This document shows, piece by piece, positions 43,118-53,044 of a stretch of 64,000 nucleotides of DNA. Source of the stretch: Solidesulfovibrio sp. (GTDB lineage Bacteria > Desulfobacterota > Desulfovibrionia > Desulfovibrionales > Desulfovibrionaceae); contig NZ_JBCFBA010000013.1 in the NCBI RefSeq assembly GCF_038562415.1, positions 62,001 through 126,000 on the forward strand, written 5' to 3'. A program made the translations under genes and the position numbers. Numbering within the stretch: position 1 is the first letter of the stretch; each line of letters begins with the position of its first letter. The notes below the pieces were generated by a model. The model had not been told where the DNA came from and did no database searches. It saw only the letters and a list, made by a program, of their open reading frames with translations.

Positions 43118-43838
43118 CGCCGCGCCTGCCGCGTTGCGCAGTGGCTGAACCCCGTTCTCATCGGGGAAGCAATACGCCGCCAGGCCCTGGTGTCCGGATT
43201 GCGCAATCGGCCCTGCGGCGACGAATCGCATTTCTCCCCTCACGCTGTTGTTGCGTTCCCCGATTTTTTTCCGGAAACCATATCGAAATTCGCGTTTCGA
43301 CGGCGTCCGCCATCCGGCCAGGCCGCCTCATTTTGCGGTCGGGAGACTTTCGTGCCGGCCAGGCCATGAAGTTTCGCGGCAGTCCCTGGAGTTTTGCTGT
43401 CTGTTTATTCGACAAATGCGTGAGAATTGCGTTGATGCTCCCGCGCAATGAAGAAAATACGAGTGGATGTCGCCTTGCAAAATTTGGATGAAAATTGTCA
43501 CGGATTGGCATAAATGAGTGTTTGTTTCGCCTCGTGTATCCCGTACCCGGGGGCAGATGGAAGAAAATATTCTGCCGGCCTTTCCGCTTGACGGGCATTC
43601 CCGGGGAGATGTACGGATTAAGTGGTCGAATTGATTTGTGATAACGTATGGCAAATAGGGGGCGGCTGTCGGGGACGGCCGCTTGCTCCCTGCGAGCCCG
43701 CCCGGGTCGGTTGGGCATGCGCCGGGAGACCGCCGGTCGTGACCCGGCGGCGAGGTCGGCGTCGGGAGCGTGTCATTGGGCGGTGGCCCTTGCGGAGGGC
43801 GGTGGCGTTCGTGTGCCTGTTACACAAGGAGGTGCCTC
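43118..43838. other. 721-bp intergenic region upstream of a chemotaxis receptor
   Basis: No coding frame here is convincing. A small hairpin CCCCG-N7-CGGGG lies near 43151-43167. TTAAGTGG-N11-TGTGATAA (43619-43645) resembles a sigma-28 (FliA) promoter, a class that often drives receptors, but the match is only moderate and the leader would be about 190 bases. The region around 43250-43640 is less GC-rich than its surroundings. Confidence 0.35.
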
Positions 43839-45734
43839 GTGCAGTGGTTCCATGACATGAAAGTCGGCACGAAACTGGTTGCATCGTTTATCGTGATGGC
43901 GGTCCTGACGGCCGTGGTCGGCTATTTCGGCATCAGCAAGATGTCCGTTGTCAACGAAATGGGCGACAACATCTACCAATATGAATTGCTGGGCGTGTCC
44001 TATATCAAGGAAGCGAACATCGGCCTGATCTGCGTGGATCGGGCCTTGAAGAATTTCCTCTTGTCCTCGACCGCGGAAGACAGAGAGAAATATTTGGCGA
44101 ACCTGAACACCTTCGAAAAACAGTATCGTGAGAATCTGGAGAAGGCCCGTCCGTTGTTGCATTCCGACAAGGCCAAACAAATCTATGACAAGCTCACTGA
44201 AGCCTGGTCGGACTACAAACCGGTCATCCTGAAGATCATTGAGCTCGGCAAGGCCGAAGCCCTGCAGGAGAGGCGCGATTCGGTGGAATTGTCCATGAAG
44301 GCCGGCCGGCAGAAAAGCGACCTCGTGGACGAGCTCCTGGGCCAGCTGACCACCGTGAAGGAAGACAACGCCAAGCAGTATTCGGCGGAGACGACGAAAA
44401 TCTACGAAGAAAGCCGCAGCCTGCTGCTCGGCGTGGCGGCGGGAAGCGTCCTGCTCGGCCTGGCCCTGGGCTTCGGCATCGCCCGCAGCATCAGCCAGCC
44501 CCTGAGGGCCTCGGTCGCCTTTGCCGATGGCCTGGCCGTGGGGGATCTGGGGCGGCGGCTGGACATTGCGCGCAACGACGAGGTGGGCATGCTGGTCGCC
44601 GCCATGCGCCGGGTGGCCGCGGCCGAAAAAGGCGTGGCCGAAACCGTGGGCAAGCTGGCCATGGGCGATCTGGACGTGGACGTTACGCCGCGTTCGGAGG
44701 CCGACGTTTTGCTGCGCTCCCTCGGGGTGCTGGTGGCGGCGGACCGAGAGGTGGTGGCGCTGGCCCGCAAGCTCTCCGGAGGCGACCTGGATGTCGCGGT
44801 GGAGGCGCGCTCCGAAAGGGACCAGTTGATGCAATCCCTGGGGGAAATGCTGGCCCGGTTGACCGAGGTGGTCCTGGAGGTCCAGTCCGGGTCGGAAAAC
44901 GTGGCCTCGGGCTCCGAGGAGCTGTCCTCCTCCGCCGAGACCCTGTCCCAAGGGGCCAGCGAGCAGGCCTCGTCCGTGGAGGAGTGCTCCTCCTCCATGG
45001 AGGAGATGGCTTCCTCCATCCAGCAAAACGCCGACAACGCCCGCCAGACCGAGGCCCTGGCCCGCAAGGCCGCCGATGGCGCCAAGCGGTCGGGCGAAGC
45101 CATGGCCAATACCGTCAAGGCCATGCGGGACATCGCCTCCAAGATCCACGTCATCGAGGAAATCGCCCGCCAGACCGATCTGCTGGCCCTCAACGCCGCC
45201 GTGGAAGCGGCCAGGGCCGGCGATCACGGCCGCGGCTTCGCCGTGGTGGCCGCCGAGGTCCGCAAGCTCGCCGAACGCAGCCAGAACGCGGCCGCGGAGA
45301 TCAATACCCTGTCCGCCGACTCTCTGAGCGTGGTCGAGGAATCCGGCGAACTGCTGAACAGGCTTGTGCCGGACATCCTCAAGACATCCGACCTGGTCCA
45401 GGAAATCGCCGCCTCGTCCCAGGAACAAAACGCCGGAGCCAGCCAGGTCAACAAGGCCATCCAGCAACTCGACCAGGTCGTCCAGCAAAACGCCAGCGCC
45501 TCCGAGGAGCTGGCCTCCACCTCCGAGGAACTCTCGAGCCAGGCCGAACACCTCCAGATGTCCATCGGGTTTTTCCGGGTCGGCGGCACCCGGCCCAAGG
45601 CCACCGGACAGGCCGCGCCCGCCAAGGCGCAGCACCGCGCCGCGGTCAAGCCCAGGGGCCGCGCGTACGGGGCCAGGGTGTACCTGGGAAGCGAGGCCGC
45701 CGCGGTCCCGGAGCAGCAGTTCGAACCGTATTGA
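43839..45734 (+). CDS. Methyl-accepting chemotaxis protein with four-helix-bundle sensor
   Basis: The 631-residue receptor has a first transmembrane helix (about residues 12-32) and a periplasmic 4HB_MCP_1 type domain ([25 protein letters not shown], split). A second helix (about residues 192-212), HAMP-like repeats (including a second [21 protein letters not shown] segment) and the MCP signalling domain follow, with tip [20 protein letters not shown]. It ends in a Gln/Phe-rich tail without a CheR pentapeptide. GTG at 43839 is chosen because AAGGAGG precedes it; MKVGTKL at 43857 is the alternative. Confidence 0.9.
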   Translation: MQWFHDMKVGTKLVASFIVMAVLTAVVGYFGISKMSVVNEMGDNIYQYELLGVSYIKEANIGLICVDRALKNFLLSSTAEDREKYLANLNTFEKQYRENLEKARPLLHSDKAKQIYDKLTEAWSDYKPVILKIIELGKAEALQERRDSVELSMKAGRQKSDLVDELLGQLTTVKEDNAKQYSAETTKIYEESRSLLLGVAAGSVLLGLALGFGIARSISQPLRASVAFADGLAVGDLGRRLDIARNDEVGMLVAAMRRVAAAEKGVAETVGKLAMGDLDVDVTPRSEADVLLRSLGVLVAADREVVALARKLSGGDLDVAVEARSERDQLMQSLGEMLARLTEVVLEVQSGSENVASGSEELSSSAETLSQGASEQASSVEECSSSMEEMASSIQQNADNARQTEALARKAADGAKRSGEAMANTVKAMRDIASKIHVIEEIARQTDLLALNAAVEAARAGDHGRGFAVVAAEVRKLAERSQNAAAEINTLSADSLSVVEESGELLNRLVPDILKTSDLVQEIAASSQEQNAGASQVNKAIQQLDQVVQQNASASEELASTSEELSSQAEHLQMSIGFFRVGGTRPKATGQAAPAKAQHRAAVKPRGRAYGARVYLGSEAAAVPEQQFEPY

Positions 45735-45797
45735 CGCCGCGGCGCCACAAGGGGCAATGATGGGGAAGAGCCCGCCCTGGGGCGGGGAGGAGCCCGC

Positions 45798-46442
45798 ATG
45801 CACCAGCCCATCAGCACCCTTTTTTGCGACGTCGGCGGCGTCATGCTCACCAACGGCTGGGACCGGGCGGCCCGGCGCCTGGCCTGCGAAACCTTCGGCC
45901 TGGACGGCGCCGAGGTCGACGAGCGCCACCACCTGACCTTCGACGCCTACGAGGAAGGCAAGCTCAGCCTCGACGCCTACCTCGACCGCACCGTCTTTTA
46001 CGCGCCGCGCGCCTTTTCGCGCCAGGATTTCGTGGCCTTCATGCTGGCCCGGTCCGAACCCCTGCCGGGAATGCGCGACTACCTGCGCGCCTTAAAGGCC
46101 CGGCACGGCATCAAGATCGTGGCCGTCAACAACGAAGGCCGCGAACTCAATATGCACCGCATCCGCGCCTTCGGCCTGGGCTGTTTCGTCGACGCCTTTG
46201 TCTCCTCCTGCTTCGTGCACTGCCGCAAGCCCGACGCCGACATCTTCCGCCTGGCCCTGGACATCGCCCAGGCCACCCCGGAAACGTCGGCCTACATCGA
46301 CGACCGGGCCCTGTTCGTGGAAGTGGCGGCCACCCTCGGCATCCGGGGCGTGGTCCACGTCGACGCCGCGACCACGGCCAGGGCCCTGGAAGCCCTGGGC
46401 GGGTTCGCCGCGTATTGCGCGCCGCAGCCGCAAATGGGGTAG
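45798..46442 (+). CDS. HAD-superfamily hydrolase
   Basis: The 214-residue protein has HAD motif I as CDVGGVML, with nucleophile Asp 11. The usual second Asp, the general acid, is Gly 13. Motif II is represented by VNNEG, and motif III/IV by CRKPDADIF and YIDDRALFVEVA. The missing second Asp suggests dehalogenase-like or non-phosphatase chemistry, though some HAD-IA phosphatases also have DxG. GGAGGAG precedes the ATG at 45798. Confidence 0.85.
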   Translation: MHQPISTLFCDVGGVMLTNGWDRAARRLACETFGLDGAEVDERHHLTFDAYEEGKLSLDAYLDRTVFYAPRAFSRQDFVAFMLARSEPLPGMRDYLRALKARHGIKIVAVNNEGRELNMHRIRAFGLGCFVDAFVSSCFVHCRKPDADIFRLALDIAQATPETSAYIDDRALFVEVAATLGIRGVVHVDAATTARALEALGGFAAYCAPQPQMG

Positions 46443-46514
46443 GGTGGTGGCGCGGGGCTTCCCGGGCGGCGCGTATTCCGCTATGCCCGGGCGGGAAATC
46501 GACAGGAGGTCAGC

Positions 46515-46886
46515 ATGACCAAGATCGCCATTCCCTCCCGCGACGGCCAGGTGGACGAGCATTTCGGCCACTGCGGCTATTTCACGGTGCTCACCGTCGA
46601 CGACGGCAACCGGATCGTCGCCGAGGAGACCTTCACCCCGCCGGCCCAGTGCGGCTGCCGGTCCAACCTGGTGGAAACCCTGGTCGGCCTGGGGGTTTCG
46701 GCGCTGGTTGCCGGCAACATGGGCCAGGGCGCGGCGGACAAGCTGCGCCGGGCCGGGCTCACGGTGGTGCGCGGCGCCTCGGGCCCGGTGCGGGCGGCGG
46801 CCGAGGCCTTTCTCGACGGGAAACTGACGGACACCGATGCCGGCTGCGCCTCCCACGGCCACGACTGCCTGCATCCCCTCCAGTAG
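46515..46886 (+). CDS. NifX/NafY-like iron-molybdenum cofactor-binding protein
   Basis: The 123-residue protein has the family start KIAIPSRDGQVDEHFGHCGYF and GVSALVAGNMGQGAADKL. These place it in the dinitrogenase FeMo-cofactor biosynthesis (NifX/NafY/NifB-C) family. Extra cysteines (CGCRS, CASHGHDC) could bind metal or an Fe-S cluster. Such single-domain proteins also occur outside nif clusters, and no other nif gene is present here. AGGAGG precedes the ATG at 46515. Confidence 0.88.
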   Translation: MTKIAIPSRDGQVDEHFGHCGYFTVLTVDDGNRIVAEETFTPPAQCGCRSNLVETLVGLGVSALVAGNMGQGAADKLRRAGLTVVRGASGPVRAAAEAFLDGKLTDTDAGCASHGHDCLHPLQ

Positions 46887-46910
46887 CCCGGCCTCCCGAC
46901 AGGCCAGCCC

Positions 46911-46947
46911 AAGGGGCGTCTCCGGCGTGCCCGGAGGCGCCCCTTTT
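46911..46947. terminator. Bidirectional terminator between the NifX-like and sulfotransferase genes
   Basis: AAGGGGCGTCTCCGG (46911-46925) pairs with CCGGAGGCGCCCCTT (46931-46945), one mismatch, followed by TT and preceded by AA. It lies between two convergent genes. Confidence 0.8.
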
Positions 46948-46957
46948 CGCTGGCGCT

Positions 46958-48100
46958 TCAGAGCAGCCTGCGAAACGCCGCCGCGCCGGCCGCGCCCACG
47001 TTCCCCGCCGGCCGGTCCGGGTCGTAGCCCAGGCGCGCCATGGCCTCGCGGCAGATGTCCGCCACCAGCGCGTAGTCCCCGTAATCGTTGACGTGGGCGA
47101 CCTTGCCCGTGCGGGCGTAGAGTGCCGCCATGGCCGGGTTGTCGGCCGGCAGGGGGGACAGGCGGCAAAATTCCAGAATGCGGGCCACGCTGCCGGCCGG
47201 ATCGGCCAGCACGGATTCGAAGCGCACGGTGAGGAGGTTGGGCAGGCTTGGGGCCAGGTCCTCCATGAACAGGGCGGCGTCGCGCCACAGCCGGGCCGTG
47301 GCGCGCACGTCGTCGGCCCCGAAGCGGCCCACGTATTCGGCCAGGCGCGGCAGGCGCGGATAGGGCACGAAGTCGTCCAGGCGCATGGAAAGCGGCCGGC
47401 CCGAGGCCTTGACCGTGGCCAGCTGGGTCCGGCAGGCCCGCAGGAGCTTGATCATGGAATTGGCCGTGGGCCTGGGGTCGCGCACCAGATGGATGATCCG
47501 GGCGTCGGGGAACAGGCCCGAAAGCGCCGGCACATAGGGGATGAAGGCCGGATTCTTGGTGAAAAAGCGCTTGCCCGGGCCAAAAAGGGCGACCACGCGG
47601 GAGAGCGTGTCGTGGACGTCGCGGATGGTCCCCGGGCCGAGGTCGGCCAGGCGCACCGGGTCGTAGGTCAGGCAGGCCGGGTCCCAGCCCAGCCACTCGC
47701 CCCAGAAAAGCGTCCCTTCGGAAGGGCTTTTCAGGGAATGGACCACCGAGTCGCCGATGAAGCGCTCCCCCTTGGCGTCGATGCCCAGCAGGCCCGTCAC
47801 CAGGTTGGCCGCCCGGAAGCAGGTCGGGAAGTGGTGGGTCAGGTGTGTGATGTAGGCCACGTCCGGGTGGGCGCACAACAGCGTTTGCAGCCAGGTCGAG
47901 CCGGTGCGGGGCAGCCCGGCCACGACGATGGGGGCGGTCAGCGGTTCCAGGTGCCGGGGCCGGGGCCGGGGCAGGAGGCGCTCGAGGATTTCCAGGCGCC
48001 GGGTCAGCTTGCGGCTGTCGGTGATGGGGAAGGCGAACTGGGAGGCGAAGCCGCGGCGCAGCAGCAGGCGCGAAAGCAGGTTGGGGTACTCCGTCACCAA
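46958..48100 (-). CDS. PAPS-dependent sulfotransferase
   Basis: The 380-residue protein has the 5'-phosphosulfate loop in VVAGLPRTGSTWLQTLL and the 3'-phosphate-binding region in IIHLVRDPRPTANSMIKLL. This fits the Sulfotransfer_3 type. It moves sulfate from PAPS to an unknown acceptor (a lipid, sugar or protein). It lies 10 bp upstream of the papain-like gene (48111-49280) on the same strand and is probably co-transcribed with it and the sensor kinase. Confidence 0.88.
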   Translation of the reverse strand: MVTEYPNLLSRLLLRRGFASQFAFPITDSRKLTRRLEILERLLPRPRPRHLEPLTAPIVVAGLPRTGSTWLQTLLCAHPDVAYITHLTHHFPTCFRAANLVTGLLGIDAKGERFIGDSVVHSLKSPSEGTLFWGEWLGWDPACLTYDPVRLADLGPGTIRDVHDTLSRVVALFGPGKRFFTKNPAFIPYVPALSGLFPDARIIHLVRDPRPTANSMIKLLRACRTQLATVKASGRPLSMRLDDFVPYPRLPRLAEYVGRFGADDVRATARLWRDAALFMEDLAPSLPNLLTVRFESVLADPAGSVARILEFCRLSPLPADNPAMAALYARTGKVAHVNDYGDYALVADICREAMARLGYDPDRPAGNVGAAGAAAFRRLL

Positions 48101-48110
48101 GGCGTCCTCC

Positions 48111-49280
48111 CTAGGGCCGCGGGGCGGCGTCGAAAAGGTGGAAGGGCTTGACGCCCAGGCGCCGGGCCAGGGCGGCCAGGGGCGGCATCAGGCGCAGCAG
48201 GCCGGCCAGCAGCGCTCCCGCCGCCGGCCCCGGCTGGCGCAGGCCGAAATGGGTGGCCAGGGGGATGGTCAGGTAGGGATCGGGTGTGTCGGCCAGGGCC
48301 AGGAGCCGGTCGATGGCCAGGCGCGTGCCGTCGACCGGCCGGCCGGGCGGCAGGGCGCCCAGGAGCGTGGACAGTCCCCGGCCGTTGCCCCGTTTCAGCC
48401 AGGCGCGGGCCGCCTCGGGCGACAGGCCGTGGCAGGCCAGGGCCGCGCGCAGGGTCGGGGCGATGCCGGCATAGGCCAAAAGCAGCAACCGGCGCTCGGC
48501 CAGGGGGACGGCCTGGTTTTGGCCGTAGAGGATCGGTGAGAACCGGGGCAGCAGTTCGCAAAATCCCGCCGGCAGGGTGGCGGCGGGGTAGGCGGCCAGG
48601 GCCGTGAGGCCGTGGGCCTCGGCCAGGGCGTAGAAATCGCCGCCCGCGCCGCCGGGAATGGCGGCGTAAAAACCCTGACGGGCCAGACTGAAAAAGCGCG
48701 TCAACACCGTGGTGGTGATGTCCCGGGCGGCCAGGGCCGGCGAGCAGTCCACGCCCGAACCCTCCAGAAAGGCCCGCACGAAGGCCGAGCAGTTGGCCGC
48801 CGCGCCGAGCCCTTGCCCGAGCCGCTCCTCGCGGTCGAGCACCAGGGTGAAGCGCGGCTTGCTGGCGACGAGCGCGTCGAGCACGGCCGCGGCCAAGTCG
48901 GGATCGATGGCCGGGTGGCGCAGGATGAGCCAGTGCAGCACGTCGGCCGGGCCTTCGCGGGTCGTCCAGGCGGCCAGGGGCAGGCGTCGGGCGCCGCCGG
49001 CGTGGCCGTTGAGGGCCGGGTAGCAGTCCTCCGCGAAAAGCCCTTCGGGGAGCTCGCGGATCACGCCGCAGTGGGAATAGCCCGACAGGTTGCTGGAGGC
49101 CAGGCCGATGGATTCCGGCAGGGCGAGCAGCCGCAGGATCACGTCCCCGGTGCGGGGCCGCGAGGCGTTGTGCCCCGGGCGGCCTTGCGCCTCGGCGCCG
49201 AAGAGGCCGCCGGCGCGCAGCACGTCCATGCCCTGGTCGAAGCGCTCGCCCGGGCCGGCCGCGGCAAGGCGGCGGCTCAT
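48111..49280 (-). CDS. Possible permuted papain-like (NlpC/P60, YiiX-type) protein
   Basis: The 389-residue protein has no signal peptide. The segment TGDVILRLLALPESIGLASSNLSGYSHCGVI (split) ends in SHCGVI, a candidate catalytic His. Later, AANCSAFVRAFLEG provides a candidate nucleophile Cys. His before Cys is the order of circularly permuted NlpC/P60 enzymes. This is inference from motif order only. The ATG at 49280 overlaps the sensor-kinase stop codon (ATGA), so the two genes are coupled. Confidence 0.5.
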   Translation of the reverse strand: MSRRLAAAGPGERFDQGMDVLRAGGLFGAEAQGRPGHNASRPRTGDVILRLLALPESIGLASSNLSGYSHCGVIRELPEGLFAEDCYPALNGHAGGARRLPLAAWTTREGPADVLHWLILRHPAIDPDLAAAVLDALVASKPRFTLVLDREERLGQGLGAAANCSAFVRAFLEGSGVDCSPALAARDITTTVLTRFFSLARQGFYAAIPGGAGGDFYALAEAHGLTALAAYPAATLPAGFCELLPRFSPILYGQNQAVPLAERRLLLLAYAGIAPTLRAALACHGLSPEAARAWLKRGNGRGLSTLLGALPPGRPVDGTRLAIDRLLALADTPDPYLTIPLATHFGLRQPGPAAGALLAGLLRLMPPLAALARRLGVKPFHLFDAAPRP

Positions 49281-51442
49281 GCCGGGGCTCCGGGCGGAAA
49301 GGGGAGCGTGGGCAGCGTGAGCGGCAGGCGCAAGGTGAAGCGGCTGCCGCGCCCGGGGGTGCTTTCCACCGTGATCTCGCCGTTCATGAGCCGGGCCAGG
49401 CGCCTGGCGATGGCCAGGCCCAGGCCCGTGCCGCCGAAGCGCCGGGTGGCCGAGCCGTCGCCCTGGGTGAAGGCCTCGAAGATGCGTTCGAGGTTGCCTT
49501 CGGCGATGCCGATGCCGGTGTCGGTGACGGCGATGGCGACGACCATGCCCGCCGCGCCGCCGTCCTCGCCGGGGCAGGTTTCGTGGCATTGGGCCGTTAT
49601 GGTCACGCTTCCCTCCCGGGTGAACTTGACGGCGTTGACGGCCAGGGCGAGCAGGGCGCGGCGCAGCTTGTCGCCGTCGCCGCGGACCAGCGGCGGGATG
49701 TCCGCGGAGGCGGCGACCGTGCATTGCAGGCCCTTGGCCGCCGCCAGGGGGCCGATTTCGGCCGTGACGGCCTCGAGGATGCCGCCGAGGGTGAAGACCT
49801 CCTCCTCCAGTTCCACTTGTCCCGTTTCGATCAGGGACAGGTCGAGGAGGTCGGTCATGAGGGTGAGCAGGGCGGCGGAGGCGCTGGCGATGTCGTCGAG
49901 GCACTGGCGTTGTTCCTCGGTCGGGGAAAGGCCGGCCAGGACTTGGGCCATGCCGAGGATGCCGTTTAGGGGCGTGCGGATTTCGTGGCCGAGGTTGGCC
50001 AGAAACAGGCTCTTGGCCCGGCTGGCCGCCTCGGCCTCCTCCCGGGCGCGCACGAGCGCCGTGGCGTCGCGGGCGAACAGCGCCGCCTTGTCGGGCTTGC
50101 CGTCGCCGTCGCCGGGCAACGGGGCCAGGATGTGGTCGAGGATGATGCCGTTGCGCGCGTCCGTGAAGCGCTGGATGCGGCCGGTGTCCAGGGCCTTGCG
50201 CAGGTATCCCAGCCGGGATGCGGCCAGGGGCGCCTCGAAGAGGTCGCTGAAAAGGCGTCCCATCGCGCTTTTGGGCGTCAGGCCCAGGCTTTGGGCGGCG
50301 GCCACGTTGATGGCCAGGACGCGGCCGTCGGGATCGGCCAGGATGACCCGGTCGTTGGTGGCGTCGAGCAGGGCGGTCAGGGTGCGGGCGTTTTGCCGGG
50401 CCGTGGCCTCGGCCGCCTTGCGGGCGTGGATGTCCTCGATGACGCTGATGCAGTACAGGGGCGCGCCGTCCCTGTCCCGGGCCAGGGAAACCGTCAGCTG
50501 CGCCCAGATCGTGTCGCCGTCCTTGCGCAGGTAGCGTTTTTCCATGGAATACGTGGCGATCTCGCCGGCCAGGAGGCGGCCGATCAGCGTCAGGTCCTCG
50601 TCGATGTCTTCCGGGTGGGTGATGCTGGCGAATCCCGTGGCCGTCAGTTCCTGCGGGGAGTAGCCGGTGATGGCGGCGAAGCGCTCGTTGACGTGCAGGA
50701 ACTTCCCGTCGAGGGACACATGGGCGATGCCCACGGCGGCCAGTTCGAAGGTTTCGCGAAACCGGCGCTCCGAGGCGGCCAGGGCTTCCCGGGCGGCGAT
50801 GGCGGCGGCGGTGTTGCGCCGGGCTCGGCCCACGAAACGCAGGCCCGAGACGATGAAAAGCGGCGTGAAAACGGCCAGGCACCACAGGGCGGCGGTGGCA
50901 TGCCGCTCCTCGGCGGCCAGGGCGGTGTCGGCACGCGCGGATATGGCGGCGTCGCAGGTTTCGAGGGCGCTTCGCAGCGCGCCCAGGGCCTCCTCGTAGC
51001 CCAGGCCGCGCAGGATGGCCCAGGCCTGCCCCGGCTCGTAGCGACGGGCCCGCTCCAGGGCCTCTTGCTGCAAACCGGCGACCGCCTCGCTTAATTGGGC
51101 GAGTGTCTGGGGCTGGGTGCCGAGGTTGGCTTCCTGCGCCCGTTGCGCCAGGACGCGCAGCTGTTCTTGGGCGCTTGCCCGGGTGTCGGTGTGGCGGGCC
51201 ACGAATTCCTGTTCGCCCGTGGCGGCCGCCAGCAGGGCCAGGTGGTGCATTTTTTCAACGGCCAAGCGCAGGTCGTCGATGGCCGCGTCCGCTTGCATGA
51301 GATGGTCGTGGAACCGCCTGGCATTGCGATTGGCGGCCAGCAGCAGTGTGCCCAGGATGAGGTACAGGCACGCTCCTGCCGCAATCAACAGGTAGGCTTG
51401 GCGCGTGGGAAACGGGCGCGGGGGGGGGCTCGCTTGGGGCAT
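49277..51442 (-). CDS. Membrane sensor histidine kinase with two PAS domains
   Basis: The 721-residue protein has a helix near the N-terminus (about residues 12-34), a periplasmic helical region and a second helix. PAS domains at about 240-360 and 370-480 follow, then HisKA with the phospho-His in LGHEIRTPLNG (His 486) and HATPase with N box ALAVNAVKFT and intact G boxes DTGIGIAEG and GTGLGLAIA. No receiver is attached. The partner response regulator is not in the window. The weak ribosome site before the ATG at 51442 leaves the start slightly uncertain. Confidence 0.9.
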   Translation of the reverse strand: MPQASPPPRPFPTRQAYLLIAAGACLYLILGTLLLAANRNARRFHDHLMQADAAIDDLRLAVEKMHHLALLAAATGEQEFVARHTDTRASAQEQLRVLAQRAQEANLGTQPQTLAQLSEAVAGLQQEALERARRYEPGQAWAILRGLGYEEALGALRSALETCDAAISARADTALAAEERHATAALWCLAVFTPLFIVSGLRFVGRARRNTAAAIAAREALAASERRFRETFELAAVGIAHVSLDGKFLHVNERFAAITGYSPQELTATGFASITHPEDIDEDLTLIGRLLAGEIATYSMEKRYLRKDGDTIWAQLTVSLARDRDGAPLYCISVIEDIHARKAAEATARQNARTLTALLDATNDRVILADPDGRVLAINVAAAQSLGLTPKSAMGRLFSDLFEAPLAASRLGYLRKALDTGRIQRFTDARNGIILDHILAPLPGDGDGKPDKAALFARDATALVRAREEAEAASRAKSLFLANLGHEIRTPLNGILGMAQVLAGLSPTEEQRQCLDDIASASAALLTLMTDLLDLSLIETGQVELEEEVFTLGGILEAVTAEIGPLAAAKGLQCTVAASADIPPLVRGDGDKLRRALLALAVNAVKFTREGSVTITAQCHETCPGEDGGAAGMVVAIAVTDTGIGIAEGNLERIFEAFTQGDGSATRRFGGTGLGLAIARRLARLMNGEITVESTPGRGSRFTLRLPLTLPTLPFPPGAPA

Positions 51443-51574
51443 GGCGGCGGTTGCGGGTGAGGCGGGTTGAAGTTGACCGGGGCATCGACGACGCCGCACG
51501 AGCCGTCTTCGGGGCGAGGCAACACCACCCACGCGCTTGGTAAGGGAAATGCCGCCGTTAGGCAAGGATGCCGG

Positions 51575-51889
51575 TTACGTTCGCTTGTCCAGGATGGCTT
51601 CCTCGGCCATGGCCCGGGCGGCGCGCACCACCTTGAGCCAGTCGCTTTCGGGAAAGGCCCGCAGGACCTGGCGCGTGACCGGATCGAGGATTTCGATCCG
51701 CGTGATCCTGGTGGCCTCGTCGACCACCAGCCTGGAAGCGGTGGCCCGGACCAGGGATTCGATGCGCACGGTGTCGCGGTCGGACGGGGCACGGGAGGCG
51801 TGCCCGCCGGACCGGGGCGGATCGGCGGGGCCGGTGCTGGCGGCCGGTTCGGCGCCGCCCAGGGCGGCATTGGGGTCGATTTCGTGCAT
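51575..51889 (-). CDS. FlaG-like small protein
   Basis: The 104-residue protein has a disordered Gly/Pro/Ala-rich N-terminal half, then a compact domain VDEATRITRIEILDPVTRQVLRAFPE. Its pattern resembles FlaG family proteins (conserved G-x-V-I-R-Q-I-P), though the hallmark is only partly kept. FlaG influences flagellar filament length. GGAAAG precedes the ATG at 51889. Treat the family name as a hypothesis. Confidence 0.5.
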   Translation of the reverse strand: MHEIDPNAALGGAEPAASTGPADPPRSGGHASRAPSDRDTVRIESLVRATASRLVVDEATRITRIEILDPVTRQVLRAFPESDWLKVVRAARAMAEEAILDKRT

Positions 51890-51966
51890 GTCGGCTTTCC
51901 GCCGCCTGCCCCGGGGCAGGGGCGGCCTCCCGCTTCTCGTCCCATCGGCCGGCGCGGCGCCGATCT

Positions 51967-52869
51967 TTAGCCCGACCGGCCGCCGGCGGCGGCGCGGGGC
52001 AGCGGGGCGCGCAGCCGTTCCCGGGCTCCGTCCCAGATGGTCAGCAGCACCGAGCCGATGATGAGCCCGGCGCCGAGGTAGCCGACGCAGCTGAAACGCT
52101 CGCCGAACATGGCATAGGCCAGAATCGCGGCGATGACCGGCTCCAGGGTGGCCACCACCGCCGCCCGGGTGGCCTCCAGGCGCTTGAGGCCGGCGTAGTA
52201 GATGGAATAGGCCCCGTAGGTCGAAAGCAGGGCCAGGATCAGGCAGGGAATGGCCCCGGCCAGGGTCGGCCGGGTGAAGTGGACAAAGGGCAACAGCGTG
52301 AGCGAGCCCACGGGCAGGGCGTAGAGGAACAGGGTCGGCGTGCGGTAGCGGCCGAGGTAGTATTTGCCGAAAAGATAGTAGAGCGCATAGGTCACGCCCG
52401 AGAGCAGGCCGAAAAACACGGCCTTGCCGCCGAAGGCCGCCTCGCCGGAAAAGCCCGGCCCCAGGCTGATGCCGGCCACGCCCGCGATGGTGGCGAAGAC
52501 GGCCGCGATCTTGTAGCCGCCCATGGGTTCCTTGAGGAACAGCCAGGAGAGCAGCGCCACCCAGGCCGGGGCGGTGTAGAGCAGCACCGAGGCCAGGGCC
52601 GCGCCGCCAGCCTCCACGGCCACGACATAGGCCCCGAAGAGCCCGGCGATGCCGGCCACGCCGAAGCCGGCCACGGCCGGCAGGTCGCGGGGGGCGATGC
52701 GGGTTTCGCGGCGGATGACGGCCTGGGCCGCGAAAAAGACCCAGGCCAGCGTGGTGCGCCAGAAGGCCACTTCCACCGTGTCCATGCCGGCGGCGAAGGA
52801 CAGCTTGGACAGCGGTCCGATGAGCCCCCACAGCGAGGCGGCGGCGAGGACGTAGAGGTATCCGGACAT
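51967..52869 (-). CDS. EamA/DMT-superfamily transporter
   Basis: The 300-residue protein has ten transmembrane helices arranged as two EamA repeats (GYLYVLAAASLWGLIGPLSK and GLLSGVTYALYYLFGKYYLG mark the repeat starts). DMT transporters export amino acids, sugars or other small metabolites; the substrate is not evident. GGGAGCG precedes the ATG at 52869. Confidence 0.9.
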   Translation of the reverse strand: MSGYLYVLAAASLWGLIGPLSKLSFAAGMDTVEVAFWRTTLAWVFFAAQAVIRRETRIAPRDLPAVAGFGVAGIAGLFGAYVVAVEAGGAALASVLLYTAPAWVALLSWLFLKEPMGGYKIAAVFATIAGVAGISLGPGFSGEAAFGGKAVFFGLLSGVTYALYYLFGKYYLGRYRTPTLFLYALPVGSLTLLPFVHFTRPTLAGAIPCLILALLSTYGAYSIYYAGLKRLEATRAAVVATLEPVIAAILAYAMFGERFSCVGYLGAGLIIGSVLLTIWDGARERLRAPLPRAAAGGRSG

Positions 52870-53044
52870 GGGCGCTCCCGCTTTGGCGATGATGGCGGCG
52901 AGGCCTACGGTAGCAGAATCGGGCGGCAAGCGAAAGGAAAAACCCTGTGCCGGGAGGGGAATGGGCCGTGGATTTGTTGCTTGTTTCGCCGGCTCGTACT
53001 ATGCGTCGAAAGATGCGCCCGGTGCCCGGGCAAAAGGAGCGAGC

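Noticed and set aside
43619-43645. Firm sigma-28 promoter for the chemotaxis receptor
   Set aside because: The match is moderate and the leader would be long. It is mentioned in the intergenic entry but not counted as a feature.
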